64,000 nt of DNA from an uncultured Roseovarius sp. (lineage in GTDB: Bacteria; Pseudomonadota; Alphaproteobacteria; Rhodobacterales; Rhodobacteraceae): the NCBI GenBank assembly GCA_951812895.1, contig OX638333.1, positions 300,366-364,365 on the forward strand, given 5' to 3'. Position numbers and translations under genes: made by a program. Positions 20,649 to 29,458 of this stretch are shown piece after piece. Positions within the stretch are counted from its first letter, which is position 1. The number at the start of each line of letters is the position of its first letter. The notes under the pieces are model-generated. The model was not told the DNA's origin. It ran no database searches and saw nothing but the letters and a program-made list of their open reading frames with translations.

Positions 20649-21028
20649 CACAAGGCCCCTTCGCTGAAGTCGAAATAGCTTTCCACTTCAAATTCGATTG
20701 CATAAACCGCCTCATCCGCCTGCATGACACCTTGCGTGGCGGCGACAAGCAATTCCGGCGCGCTAAGGCCCAACCACAGCCCTGCGACCGAAGCCGTGCT
20801 TAGACCTGCCAAAGTGGGCCAACCGCCCAATTGCCGCAAAAGCGATGCCAAAACTCCGCGGGGGGTGTCATCGACCGTATACCGAAGTTCTCCCTCAGAG
20901 GATTTTTGGGTTGAGACCGCATCTTCGACGATCCGCGCCAACAGGTCAGTTGATGGCTGCGGCGTGTTTTGCCGAGCGTCTGCAAAATACTGATCCAACG
21001 GATCGGTCTGAGTAGGTTTATCAGTCAT
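20648..21028 (-). CDS. Small membrane protein, probable anti-sigma partner
   Basis: A 126-residue protein that overlaps the ECF sigma gene by 8 bases and the CpxP-like gene by one base. It has an N-terminal soluble part (DPLDQYFADARQNTPQPSTDLLARIVEDA), one membrane segment around GWPTLAGLSTASVAGLWLGL, and an acidic C-terminal tail (EFEVESYFDFSEGAL). No zinc-binding HxxxCxxC motif is visible. Position and topology suggest an anti-sigma or accessory regulator for the adjacent sigma factor, but this is an inference. Confidence 0.65.
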   Translation of the reverse strand: MTDKPTQTDPLDQYFADARQNTPQPSTDLLARIVEDAVSTQKSSEGELRYTVDDTPRGVLASLLRQLGGWPTLAGLSTASVAGLWLGLSAPELLVAATQGVMQADEAVYAIEFEVESYFDFSEGAL

Positions 21029-21605
21029 CTGTATACCCCAAATCTTCGCGTCTTCCTTGCAAATCGGCTGTCAATGCGCGCTTCCCACGCGCGACAAGGC
21101 TTTCCACCGCTTCGACACTTACCCCCATGATCGCGGCAATCTCAGGATTGCCAAGCTCTTCGATATGACGCAGCACAACGGCCTGCCGCTGACGTTCTGG
21201 TAACCGGTTCAATGCACCCTGCAGCGCAGATGATCGTGCCTGCTCCTGCATCCCATCGACCGGACCCGATGCGCCATCTTCAGGCTCCGGTATTTCGTCC
21301 AGAGCAACACTGCGCGATCGGCGCAAGCGATCCGTACATAAGTTGGCCACGACACGATATAACCAGGTGGTGACCTGTGCCTCACCCTGCCGCCAATCCC
21401 GCGCAACGCGCCACAGGCGTAGCATCGCCTCCTGCGCGACATCTTCAGCCTCGGCCTGATTGCCAAGTATGCGGTATGCGTGGCCCATTATGCGCGGCGT
21501 CAACCGCAAAGTCAGCTCCCGCGCGGCGTCAGCATCCCCGTTGGCATACAACACCAGCAGCGTCTCGTCCGCGACTTTGGTGGAGGCATCGAATGGCATG
21601 TCCAT
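21021..21605 (-). CDS. ECF-type RNA polymerase sigma factor
   Basis: A 194-residue sigma-70 family ECF factor. Region 2 is visible as AYRILGNQAEAEDVAQEAMLRLWR and TTWLYRVVANLCTDRLRR, and region 4 as ALNRLPERQRQAVVLRHIEELGNPEIAAIMGVSVEAVESLVARGKRAL with the helix-turn-helix. The ATG at 21605 is taken; a GTG at 21617 and an ATG at 21599 also fit. The next two genes overlap or abut it and probably hold or release it. An EF-hand protein gene lies 100 bases upstream on the same strand. Its target promoters cannot be read here. Confidence 0.92.
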   Translation of the reverse strand: MDMPFDASTKVADETLLVLYANGDADAARELTLRLTPRIMGHAYRILGNQAEAEDVAQEAMLRLWRVARDWRQGEAQVTTWLYRVVANLCTDRLRRSRSVALDEIPEPEDGASGPVDGMQEQARSSALQGALNRLPERQRQAVVLRHIEELGNPEIAAIMGVSVEAVESLVARGKRALTADLQGRREDLGYTDD

Positions 21606-21705
21606 AATCCGAAGCACAAATCTCGCTCTTCGCCTTTACAATCGACCAAAGCCGGTCGAGGCCGGGAACACAAGCGCATTCCCGGCTCTGGTTTCGGACT
21701 GCCCG

Positions 21706-22185
21706 TTAGTCTTCTGCCCCGCCGTTATCGTGCTTCCATTTACCCTTATGGCCTTTGAAAGCCTCCTTCATGGCCGCAAACTCGCTGGCACTTATCGCAC
21801 CATCCTCATTCGCATCGGCGGTGGTGAAATGATCGTGGCGGCGGTTTTCGCTCATTTCGGCAAATGTCAGCGCACCATCGCCGTTCGTATCGTGGCGTTT
21901 GATCATCTTGTCCAAACGATGCTCACGGCGCAGCTTTTGCTTCTTTTGTATCCTTGTTTCCAGCTCGGCCCTGGACAGCTTGCCGTCTCCATCGCTGTCT
22001 GACTGCTCGAAACGTGCCTGCTTGTGACTTTCCATTTCGGCGCGCGTGATCTGACCATCGCCGTTGATATCCAACTCTTCAAAAGAATGCCGGGGGCCGT
22101 TATGTCCACCAGCGGCATAACCTTGCCCCGCAAGGCCGGCCAGAATGGCCATTGTCAGACCCGTCATCAGGAATGTGTGTTTCAT
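21706..22185 (-). CDS. Secreted EF-hand calcium-binding protein
   Basis: A 159-residue protein with a signal peptide (LMTGLTMAILAGLAGQGYA) and four EF-hand loops of the DxNxDG type: DINGDGQIT, DSDGDGKLS, DTNGDGALT and DANEDGAIS. Each loop ends with the expected acidic residue. It should bind calcium in the periplasm. The ATG at 22185 is chosen over 22257 because it begins the signal peptide and follows CGGAGA. It precedes the ECF sigma gene by 100 bases on the same strand, suggesting a shared stress or calcium-sensing module (inference). Confidence 0.88.
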   Translation of the reverse strand: MKHTFLMTGLTMAILAGLAGQGYAAGGHNGPRHSFEELDINGDGQITRAEMESHKQARFEQSDSDGDGKLSRAELETRIQKKQKLRREHRLDKMIKRHDTNGDGALTFAEMSENRRHDHFTTADANEDGAISASEFAAMKEAFKGHKGKWKHDNGGAED

Positions 22186-22392
22186 GATTTTCTCCGTTTG
22201 GAATACTGCACTCAAAAACGACAATCTGTGTGCCGTTCGAATGTTGATACGCTGCACCTCACCTTTTCCGTCGCCGAAATAATCAATTTCTTTGACTCAC
22301 CTTTGCGACATCGCGCCGCAAGGTGAGCGCTAAGGGTTTTATTTTCACGCCATATACCGCAAATCTTCTTTTGAAACTTCGCGAGAAACAAG

Positions 22393-22776
22393 ATGACGTC
22401 TGAAACCACAACTGAACGGCCACTCTGGCCAGCCGTGCGAAAAGGGTTTCGCCGGAAATGCCCGAATTGTGGTAACGGACCCATGATGAAAAGCTATCTC
22501 AAGGTGCGAGAAACCTGCACGGTTTGCCGCGAAGAGCTTTCACATCATCGTGCAGATGACGGCCCCGCCTATCTGACAATCCTGATAGTCGGACATATCG
22601 TGGCGCCGCTGCTCCATATCGTGTTCGTGAATTTCCGACCTGATCCGCTGGTTCTGTTTACGATTTTCGCTATTGGCTGTGTCAGCTTGTCACTATACCT
22701 TCTTCCGCGACTGAAGGGGGCGGTTGTGGCGTTTCAGTGGGCTCGGCTAATGCACGGGTTCGGGAACAAGGCCTGA
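22393..22776 (+). CDS. DUF983 family membrane protein
   Basis: A 127-residue protein of the DUF983 family. It has a CPNCGNG motif and a second CxxC (CTVC), then the conserved stretch SHHRADDGPAYLTILIVGHIV that leads into two membrane helices. The four Cys suggest a zinc ribbon at the N-terminus. Family function is unknown. It is followed after about 30 bases by a NUDIX hydrolase gene on the same strand, an arrangement I consider likely to be an operon. Confidence 0.88.
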   Translation: MTSETTTERPLWPAVRKGFRRKCPNCGNGPMMKSYLKVRETCTVCREELSHHRADDGPAYLTILIVGHIVAPLLHIVFVNFRPDPLVLFTIFAIGCVSLSLYLLPRLKGAVVAFQWARLMHGFGNKA

Positions 22777-22805
22777 CTGTCTCTTTCCATTGAAAGAGAG
22801 TGCCC

Positions 22806-23507
22806 ATGAGCGTCGATAAATCTGCTATTCGAGACGCAGCAACGATTATTGTGCTGCGGGACCGCGACAGTGATCCGCGTGTTCTTATGGGTCAACGGGG
22901 TGCAAACGCGGCGTTTATGCCAAACAAATTTGTTTTTCCCGGCGGAGCTGTTGATGTCGGTGATCATCACATCCCGCTGGCGCAATCCATGTCCGAACAA
23001 TGCTCGGGTCGCTTGCAAGAAGATTGCGCGCAGGACCTGACAAATGCGCTGCCCGTTGCCGCCATTCGCGAACTTTGGGAAGAAACCGGGCTGATCCTGG
23101 GCCAACCCGGCCAATGGTCAGGCGATGCACCTGAAGATTGGCAAACCTACGCCACAACCGGGCATGTGCCGGATGCACGGGCGCTTAATTTTGTGTTCCG
23201 CGCCATAACGCCACCGGGCCGCCCCCGCCGGTTTGATGCGCGTTTCTTTCTTGTGGATGCTGCGGAAATCAGGGGCGACTGTGATGATTTCTCAGCCGCG
23301 AGCGAAGAGCTTTCGCATCTGCAATGGGTTCCTCTCGCGCAAGCGCGGGATTACGACTTACCGTTCATTACCGAGGTCGTGCTGGCAGAAATCGAGGCGA
23401 ATATCGGCCAAATTGGCCCGCCGGCATCCGTGCCATTCTATCGCAACGACGATGAAACCAGCCTGTTTCTGCGCCTGCGAGGATACGATCCCAACGCGGA
23501 AGACTGA
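22806..23507 (+). CDS. NUDIX hydrolase
   Basis: A 233-residue NUDIX-superfamily protein. The Nudix box is visible from the FPGGAVDVGD region with a long insertion, ending in AAIRELWEETGLIL (the REUxEExGU core). Longer NUDIX proteins of this type resemble NUDT19/CoA-pyrophosphatase-like members, but the substrate is unknown. The ATG at 22806 is chosen; a GTG at 22800 is also in frame. It follows the DUF983 gene closely. Confidence 0.88.
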   Translation: MSVDKSAIRDAATIIVLRDRDSDPRVLMGQRGANAAFMPNKFVFPGGAVDVGDHHIPLAQSMSEQCSGRLQEDCAQDLTNALPVAAIRELWEETGLILGQPGQWSGDAPEDWQTYATTGHVPDARALNFVFRAITPPGRPRRFDARFFLVDAAEIRGDCDDFSAASEELSHLQWVPLAQARDYDLPFITEVVLAEIEANIGQIGPPASVPFYRNDDETSLFLRLRGYDPNAED

Positions 23508-23564
23508 GATCAGACCGTAATTCTGTTTGCCAGTGTTCACCGCCAATGGCGGCTGTGTCATGTG

Positions 23565-24557
23565 TCAGCAAACCGCTGAATCGTTCCATCTTGTATCTTC
23601 AAACACCCGACCCTGAAACCGGCCTGACAAAATATCATCACGCGCTTTATCCCATGTATCAGCCCAGATCGACGCATCGCGTAGCTCTGTTTCAGGATTG
23701 GCGCGGCTCCGGGCCACAAAACCGGGAAAGGCGGGGCGTCCTGTGGCCTGGCCTGTCGGATGATAACGCAGATCAACACTCCAGCGCAGACTGTCTGACA
23801 AGTTGGGCAGCGCCCGATGCACATTCATCTTGTGAAACAGCACGGCCCCGCCTTTCTTAACCGGCAAAGGAACCGCAGCACGGTCTTTCATAACCTTGTC
23901 GGGCACTTGCGGTTCTGAAGCGATTGCTAGGTTGGAACAATGCACCTTGGGGCCTTCGCGATGTGATCCGGGGACTGAGGCAAGACACCCGTTTTCGACC
24001 GTCGCCTCGGTAATCGCCAGCCAAACTGTTAATTGTTGAGTGTCATCAGCCTCCGGCAAAAGTGCGACAATATCCTGATGCCACGTGGTCGCCCCGACGT
24101 TCGAATGCCCCGCCAGGTCAGAATGAACAGTTCGCGCCGGTGGTTTCATGCGCATCTGCTGCACCGGGCTCGAATAGATTTCTGGGCCAATCAGGCTTTC
24201 AACCACATCAAGAATTCGGCGGTGCCGCATCAGATGAAACACCGCAGGGCCCTTATGCATATGGAAAGTGTCGGGATTGATCCCTTCGTTCAGCAAGGGC
24301 AAAGAGACGTTGAAAAACCGGTGAAGCTCGGGATACTCCGCGATGATGCGCGAATACCTGTCACCAAAGGCCAGCTGTGCATAGGGATCTGAAATTTCAC
24401 CCTCGGCGAACAGCCACTCAGCCAACCCATCCAACAGCTCTGCATATTCGGTCTCAATCTCATCCAGATCCCTCGGGTCGATCAGGCTCTCGATCGCCAA
24501 AAACCCGTTATCCTCAAACGAAGCGATCTGCTCTTTGCTCAATGCCGATGCATTCAT
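23565..24557 (-). CDS. Phytanoyl-CoA dioxygenase (PhyH) family protein
   Basis: A 330-residue Fe(II)/2-oxoglutarate-dependent dioxygenase-like protein. The HxD iron motif is HQD at residues 160-162, the distal His is about 247 (NVHRALPN), and a conserved Arg follows in SLRWSVDLRYHP. The family hydroxylates fatty acyl chains, amino acids and small amines, among others. The ATG at 24557 follows GGAGG and matches the family start better than 24698, which would overlap the dehydrogenase gene. It lies 22 bases after the dehydrogenase gene on the same strand, so the two may act in one pathway. Confidence 0.9.
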   Translation of the reverse strand: MNASALSKEQIASFEDNGFLAIESLIDPRDLDEIETEYAELLDGLAEWLFAEGEISDPYAQLAFGDRYSRIIAEYPELHRFFNVSLPLLNEGINPDTFHMHKGPAVFHLMRHRRILDVVESLIGPEIYSSPVQQMRMKPPARTVHSDLAGHSNVGATTWHQDIVALLPEADDTQQLTVWLAITEATVENGCLASVPGSHREGPKVHCSNLAIASEPQVPDKVMKDRAAVPLPVKKGGAVLFHKMNVHRALPNLSDSLRWSVDLRYHPTGQATGRPAFPGFVARSRANPETELRDASIWADTWDKARDDILSGRFQGRVFEDTRWNDSAVC

Positions 24558-24579
24558 TGTCAGTGCCTCCTTCTTTCCT

Positions 24580-25548
24580 TCAATCATAGGATTTGCGGTT
24601 CTGAACGACAACTTCTCCACCACGCGCTTCTGGTTCGTGATCTGTGAGGATGTCCGGAAACCCGGCGGCGCGCAGATCAGCACCGCAGTCATCCTCAAGC
24701 CGTTTTACCACCTGGCTTGACCAGACGCGCGGACCATAGCGGTCGAACCCATCGGCCACAGCCGCAACGCATACCGGGGATAGTTCAACCGGAACATTAT
24801 GGGACTTGGCCAAATCATCAAACAAGGTCAAATCCTTCAGCTCGTGATCCATTGTAAAGTTAATGTTGTAGCTGCCGTTCAGGATTAATTGCCCTTCGGT
24901 TTCGTGTACAAAAGAATTGCCGGAACTGACCCTGATCGCCTCGTAGGCCACAGCCAGATCGATACCTACTTTCTTGGCAACCATGAACGCCTCTCCGGTT
25001 GAAACAAGTTGTACACCAGCAAGGTAATTGGTGATCACTTTGAGAACCGACGCAGAACCGAGGCCGCCGGTATGGACAATCTGCCGCCCCATTGTTGACA
25101 GCAAAGGCAGAACTTTTTCAAAGGCCTGGCGGTCTCCGCCCGCGAAGATAGCAATGTTTCCCGTTGTGGCGCGATGACATCCGCCGGACACTGGCGTGTC
25201 CATCGCAATGCCGCCGCCAGCCTCGACCAACGCACCCAGGCGACGGACATCCAAAGCCTCGGTCGTTGACATCTCAAGCCAAATCTTGCCCTCGCTGATC
25301 CCCTCCAGAACGCCGCCATCTTCTTCCAAAACCTGAGCCGAAACCGTAGGGGATGGCAGGCAGGTGATGACGACATCACAGGCTTTGGCCAGTGCCGCAC
25401 CGCTATCGGCCCATTTGGCACCCTGCTCGATCAGGGGCTTCGCCGCACTCTCGTCGGTGTCACGAACTGTTACGTCAAACCCGTTGCGGATCAGGCTGCT
25501 GGCCAGCTTTGCGCCTACATTGCCCAATCCAATGAAACCCACCTGCAT
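24580..25548 (-). CDS. NAD(P)-dependent 3-hydroxyisobutyrate dehydrogenase-like enzyme
   Basis: A 322-residue beta-hydroxyacid dehydrogenase. The N-terminal dinucleotide motif is GFIGLGNVG, then MDTPVSGGCHRATTGNIAIFAGG in the substrate region, and the helix with the family's catalytic Lys near ASVLKVITNYL. The extended C-terminus (DILTDHEPEA to NRKSYD) is longer than average. It would oxidise a small beta-hydroxyacid. It is upstream of and close to the PhyH gene and divergent from a LysR gene, with about 120 bases between starts. The ATG at 25548 begins at MQVGFIG. Confidence 0.9.
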   Translation of the reverse strand: MQVGFIGLGNVGAKLASSLIRNGFDVTVRDTDESAAKPLIEQGAKWADSGAALAKACDVVITCLPSPTVSAQVLEEDGGVLEGISEGKIWLEMSTTEALDVRRLGALVEAGGGIAMDTPVSGGCHRATTGNIAIFAGGDRQAFEKVLPLLSTMGRQIVHTGGLGSASVLKVITNYLAGVQLVSTGEAFMVAKKVGIDLAVAYEAIRVSSGNSFVHETEGQLILNGSYNINFTMDHELKDLTLFDDLAKSHNVPVELSPVCVAAVADGFDRYGPRVWSSQVVKRLEDDCGADLRAAGFPDILTDHEPEARGGEVVVQNRKSYD

Positions 25549-25671
25549 CCTGTACCCTTTCAATGTAATTTTCCTAAATGATGTCTTGACCTATCAAATT
25601 AATCAAACGCATCCTTAACGCCGTAAGGCCCATAATAATTCGTGGCTGATTGCAAACACTCAGAGATCAAA

Positions 25672-26556
25672 ATGCCCAGAAAACTCCCCCCTTTGCTGGC
25701 TCTCGAGGCCTTTGAAGCCGCCGCGCGTTATGAAAATTTTGCCATTGCAGCCAATGAGTTAAACCTGTCTCAATCCGCGGTTAGCCACCGTGTCAGGATG
25801 CTTGAACGGTACCTTGGATACCCGCTGTTTGAACGTTTGCCGCGGGGTTTACGCCTGACCGAAGCTGCCAAGGCCTATTTGCCACCCGTACGCCGGGCAT
25901 TCGAAGATATACTGGGGGCAACAAGCGGTGTTTTCGGTCAAAGCGAAGGCGCTGTTTTGAACATCAGAGCACCTATCAGCTATACGGCTCTGTGGCTTAC
26001 CGGGATCATTGACAGATTTAGGCAGGCTTATCCGCATGTGACGGTCCACCTTACCAGCACGATCTGGGCAGACAAAACCGCAGAAGGTGAAGCGGATGTT
26101 GAATTTCGGCTGGGTTATGGCAATTGGCCGGGATATCGATCAGATTTTTTACTTCGGGATCAATTGGTTACAGTATGCAGTCCCGAAACAGCCGAACAGA
26201 TTGGACAGAAAACAAGCGCCGAAGAATTAGCCGGATGGCCATTGCTGCATGTCATGGGAACCCAGGATTACTGGGGCGTATTCTTTGAAAAACAAGGTGT
26301 TGAGCGCCCAGAAATCCGGGATGATATCCGCGTGGATTCCTCTGTTACCGCGGCAGAGCTTTGCGCAACAAGCAACCGAATTTCCCTAATGCATCAAAGG
26401 TTTGCGGATCACTATGTTGCATTGGGTCGCCTGCAACGCATCGGGCCCCAACGGATTGAAACCGATGAAGCGCTTTACATGCTGCACCCCGAAAGCGCAC
26501 AACCACAAAAGGCCGAAGCCATCTTGTTCCAGCGTTGGGTCCAGTCAATTCTATGA
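25672..26556 (+). CDS. LysR family transcriptional regulator (GcvA-like)
   Basis: A 294-residue LysR regulator. The N-terminal winged helix-turn-helix reads LEAFEAAARYENFAIAANELNLSQSAVSHRVRMLERYLGYPLFER, followed by the effector-binding domain. The ATG at 25672 gives the usual length; a GTG at 25642 adds ten residues. It faces the dehydrogenase-PhyH gene pair divergently, the usual arrangement for a LysR protein that controls its neighbours (inference). The effector is unknown. Confidence 0.92.
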   Translation: MPRKLPPLLALEAFEAAARYENFAIAANELNLSQSAVSHRVRMLERYLGYPLFERLPRGLRLTEAAKAYLPPVRRAFEDILGATSGVFGQSEGAVLNIRAPISYTALWLTGIIDRFRQAYPHVTVHLTSTIWADKTAEGEADVEFRLGYGNWPGYRSDFLLRDQLVTVCSPETAEQIGQKTSAEELAGWPLLHVMGTQDYWGVFFEKQGVERPEIRDDIRVDSSVTAAELCATSNRISLMHQRFADHYVALGRLQRIGPQRIETDEALYMLHPESAQPQKAEAILFQRWVQSIL

Positions 26557-26639
26557 CTTTCAGCCAGCATATGTTTATGCACATTGTGCTAAAACAAATG
26601 GTGTTTTTAACAAAACGAGCCTGATCCCGAATTTCCGGA

Positions 26640-27773
26640 TCAATAGCCGACAAAACCCGACATGGTGTTTCGGCTTTTAAGGCGTTCGAGATTGACGACC
26701 GTGGACAGCATCAGCCGATCCTGGCTCCAGTCTCCGCGTTTTTGGAAAGCAGAGACAGCAAGCACACAGATCAGACCGAGCATCGAGAGTGACAGCCAAA
26801 AGGATCGCGTTGTCTGGATCTGTGCCGCGCCGGATTCAGACAGCACAGAAATTCGTTGTTGCAGAACTCTGAAATTCCTCTGGCCCACACCGTGCGTGGA
26901 CAATAGCGGCACACGGGGTGTTACAAGGTTAAACGAGCTGCTGGCGTCGATGCTGCGGCGGCACACATTCAACAGGCAATCGGCGTAACCGCGTGGTGTC
27001 ACCCGCCTGCGCCGCAACAATGCTTGATCACAGGCCAATTCGCGCAGCCGTTCCAGCGAACGTTTCCACAGGCCAAAGGCCGGGTTCCAAAAGAACAGGG
27101 GCTGCAAAAGCGTCAGCATCATTTCCCATTCCACATCCCGGCGGCGCATGTGCTGTAATTCGTGGGCAAGTGCAATGCGTAACGCTTCCGGTTCGGCAAG
27201 CATTCCGGAGGGAAGAACAATATGCCGCCGTTTCAGACCACGGGTCGAAAACGGCACCGAGATGCTGTCGCTTAGCCGGATATCCAACTTGCCAAAACGT
27301 CGCCAGACATAGCTGTATCTGATAAGCTGTTTCAGCTGCAAAACACTTTGCAGGGTCTTTCCTACCGCAAACGCAAAACCGGCGGCAAACAGTCCGGCCA
27401 ATGCAATCGCCCACCAGGTCTCCAGTTGTGCCAGATGATCAACAAAACTCTGTCGTGCTGTCAGAATAGATTCAAATGTCACCGCATCCATGCTCATCCG
27501 CCCATCAAGGAACTGGGCAACGGCGATATCGGTGAGGTTCATTGTGTATGACGGATAAAGCCACGCATTCGCCTTGGTCAGCGCCAGAGCCAGCAAGGGG
27601 CACAGCGCCGCGGCCACGATCAGCCCTTCGGTCAGCCCTAACTGCAGCGAGAATTCCTGTTTAAGACGGGTTCTTCCAATCAGGGCGCGGGCGACAACAC
27701 CCACTAAAAAGGCAAACAGCAGCAGCAGGTTCGCATCGATATAAGCGTCGATCAGAGCATTAATCTGAGGCAT
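26640..27773 (-). CDS. M56 family (BlaR1-like) membrane metallopeptidase
   Basis: A 377-residue protein with several membrane helices in its N-terminal part (such as LLLLFAFLVGVVARALIG), then the zinc protease motif HELQH at residues 204-208 in ALAHELQHMRRRDVEW, and a short C-terminal region with one more hydrophobic segment. It fits M56 proteases, but lacks the long penicillin-binding sensor domain of BlaR1/MecR1. It overlaps the upstream BlaI gene by 14 bases, so the two are translationally coupled. No beta-lactamase gene is in the window. Confidence 0.88.
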   Translation of the reverse strand: MPQINALIDAYIDANLLLLFAFLVGVVARALIGRTRLKQEFSLQLGLTEGLIVAAALCPLLALALTKANAWLYPSYTMNLTDIAVAQFLDGRMSMDAVTFESILTARQSFVDHLAQLETWWAIALAGLFAAGFAFAVGKTLQSVLQLKQLIRYSYVWRRFGKLDIRLSDSISVPFSTRGLKRRHIVLPSGMLAEPEALRIALAHELQHMRRRDVEWEMMLTLLQPLFFWNPAFGLWKRSLERLRELACDQALLRRRRVTPRGYADCLLNVCRRSIDASSSFNLVTPRVPLLSTHGVGQRNFRVLQQRISVLSESGAAQIQTTRSFWLSLSMLGLICVLAVSAFQKRGDWSQDRLMLSTVVNLERLKSRNTMSGFVGY

Positions 27774-28155
27774 CCCTCAATCTCCTATCCAACAACGCCC
27801 GAATTTCCTCAAGACTTTCCTGCGACAGCCCCTCATCGTCCACCAAACGCGCCACCAGTGACGCCGGAGTGTTATCAAACAGCTTTGCCGACAGGTTTTT
27901 CAGCGAACGGGTCTGATAACTGTCTTTTGTTAGCCGGGGACGATAGATCAGTGTTTTTCCTGATTTGACGCTGGATACAAATCCTTTCTCTTCCAGAATG
28001 CGCAGGATCGTTGCAGCAGAAGTGTACGCCAATTCGCGATCTGGCGCCAGATTTGACAGGACATCACGCACGCTGCCGGTTTCCAGCTGCCAAAGTGCTG
28101 TCATGAATTCCAGCTCGACTTCGGTCAGAAGCCCATGTTCCTTTTTCTGTCGCAT
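27760..28155 (-). CDS. BlaI/MecI/CopY family transcriptional repressor
   Basis: A 131-residue winged-helix repressor. It opens KKEHGLLTEVELEFMTALWQL, contains SVRDVLSNLAPDRELAYTSAATILRILEEKGFV (the DNA-binding helix region), and ends with a dimerising helical segment. Repressors of this family are cleaved by M56 proteases such as BlaR1, and here the next gene encodes one with a 14-base overlap. The ATG at 28155 is preferred over 28197. The glycerol-transport operon ends 86 bases upstream on the same strand. Confidence 0.9.
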   Translation of the reverse strand: MRQKKEHGLLTEVELEFMTALWQLETGSVRDVLSNLAPDRELAYTSAATILRILEEKGFVSSVKSGKTLIYRPRLTKDSYQTRSLKNLSAKLFDNTPASLVARLVDDEGLSQESLEEIRALLDRRLRDASD

Positions 28156-28241
28156 ACGTACTCTTTGTCCGAATTTACCGCAAAATTTTACGAGCAATAC
28201 TCGGAAAGCTCCTTTGCATCAATCCTCGGCCTTTTTTCCCT

Positions 28242-28649
28242 TCAAACCTTCCAAAAACAGAATGTGGCCCACAACATCGCTAATCCAAGCGGGATCCATA
28301 GGGGCGTGCCAACTATGCCCAGCCACGCAAGGAAAATGTAAACCGACCCCAGAAGTGATATGAACAACCGATCACCACGTGTGGTCGTCAGCCCCAGTAT
28401 TCCGCGCCGCTCTGCCCCGCCCGGTGAGCGGATTTCAATCACCGTGATCACCGCCATCGCCGTGAATATCCCGATGAACACGACCAGTGTGGCCGGTGTC
28501 CAGGCCATCCAAAATTCAGGCCATAGCGGATCTGTCCATGAGAATCCTTTTGGTTCTGGTTCTGCGCCCACACTGCCCCAACCGCTTGCCTGAGCAGCGG
28601 ATGCAAGTGGCAGCAATACCGTCAGGATGAAAGATATGCATCTGATCAT
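28242..28649 (-). CDS. DUF2160 small integral membrane protein of the glycerol ABC operon
   Basis: A 135-residue membrane protein of DUF2160, a family found next to the GlpSTPQV-type ABC transporter. It has a signal-like N-terminus (CISFILTVLLPLASAAQASG), a conserved aromatic stretch (GFSWTDPLWPEFWMAWTPATLVVFI), and further membrane helices near the C-terminus. It follows the second permease gene by 11 bases and ends the operon. The likely role is as an accessory membrane subunit of that transporter, but no direct function is known. Confidence 0.85.
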   Translation of the reverse strand: MIRCISFILTVLLPLASAAQASGWGSVGAEPEPKGFSWTDPLWPEFWMAWTPATLVVFIGIFTAMAVITVIEIRSPGGAERRGILGLTTTRGDRLFISLLGSVYIFLAWLGIVGTPLWIPLGLAMLWATFCFWKV

Positions 28650-28660
28650 CTGTGCGCCCC

Positions 28661-29458
28661 CTACACCCGTCCAAGGGCAAAGCCCCGGGCGATATAGTTA
28701 CGGACAAAGTAGATCACGATGGCACCGGGGATAATGGTCAGTGTTCCCGCCGCCGCCAGCAGTCCCAGCTCATACCCCGCACTTGAGGCAGTTTTGGTCA
28801 TGGTGGCCGCAATCGGTTTTGCCGCAACTGCGGTCAGGGTTTTGGCCAAAAGCAGTTCGACCCATGAAAACATAAAACAGAAGAACGCCGCCACCCCGAC
28901 ACCAGCACTGATGTTGGGCAGGAATATCTTTGTGAAAAAGCGCGGGAAGGAATAGCCATCCACATAGGCCGTTTCGTCCAGTTCTTTGGGAATACCGGAC
29001 ATGAACCCCTCTAATATCCAGACCGCCAGTGGGATGTTGAACAGGCAATGTGCCAGAGCCACCGCGATATGAGTGTCAAACAGGCCCACCGCCGAATAAA
29101 GCTGAAAGAATGGCAGGGCAAATACGGCGGCCGGCGCCATGCGGTTTGTCAACAGCCAGAAAAACAGCTGCTTGTCACCCAGAAACCGGAATCGGGAGAA
29201 TGCATAGGCCGCAGGCAGTGCCACGGTGATCGAGATCACTGTATTCAGCGAGACATAAAAGATCGAATTGATATAGCCCCAGTACCATGTCGGGTCAGTA
29301 AAGATGGTTTTGTAATTCTCAGTCGTGAACGTCTGTGGGAACAGTGAAAACCCAGACAGGATTTCATTGGTGGTCTTGAACGACATCGCAATAAGCCAAT
29401 AGATCGGCAGCATCAGGAACAGGATGTACAGGATCGGTATCAGGCTGCGCTTTTTCAT
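28661..29458 (-). CDS. glpQ: Glycerol-type ABC transporter permease GlpQ
   Basis: A 265-residue carbohydrate-type ABC permease with six predicted membrane helices. The EAA-loop motif is visible as ELDETAYVDGYSFPRFFTKIFLP, which docks the ATPase. It belongs to the second-permease group of the GlpSTPQV-like systems, and its start overlaps the GlpP gene by 4 bases. The gene names follow the rhizobial glycerol transporter and rest on operon order and sequence character; the substrate itself is not proven here. Confidence 0.82.
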   Translation of the reverse strand: MKKRSLIPILYILFLMLPIYWLIAMSFKTTNEILSGFSLFPQTFTTENYKTIFTDPTWYWGYINSIFYVSLNTVISITVALPAAYAFSRFRFLGDKQLFFWLLTNRMAPAAVFALPFFQLYSAVGLFDTHIAVALAHCLFNIPLAVWILEGFMSGIPKELDETAYVDGYSFPRFFTKIFLPNISAGVGVAAFFCFMFSWVELLLAKTLTAVAAKPIAATMTKTASSAGYELGLLAAAGTLTIIPGAIVIYFVRNYIARGFALGRV

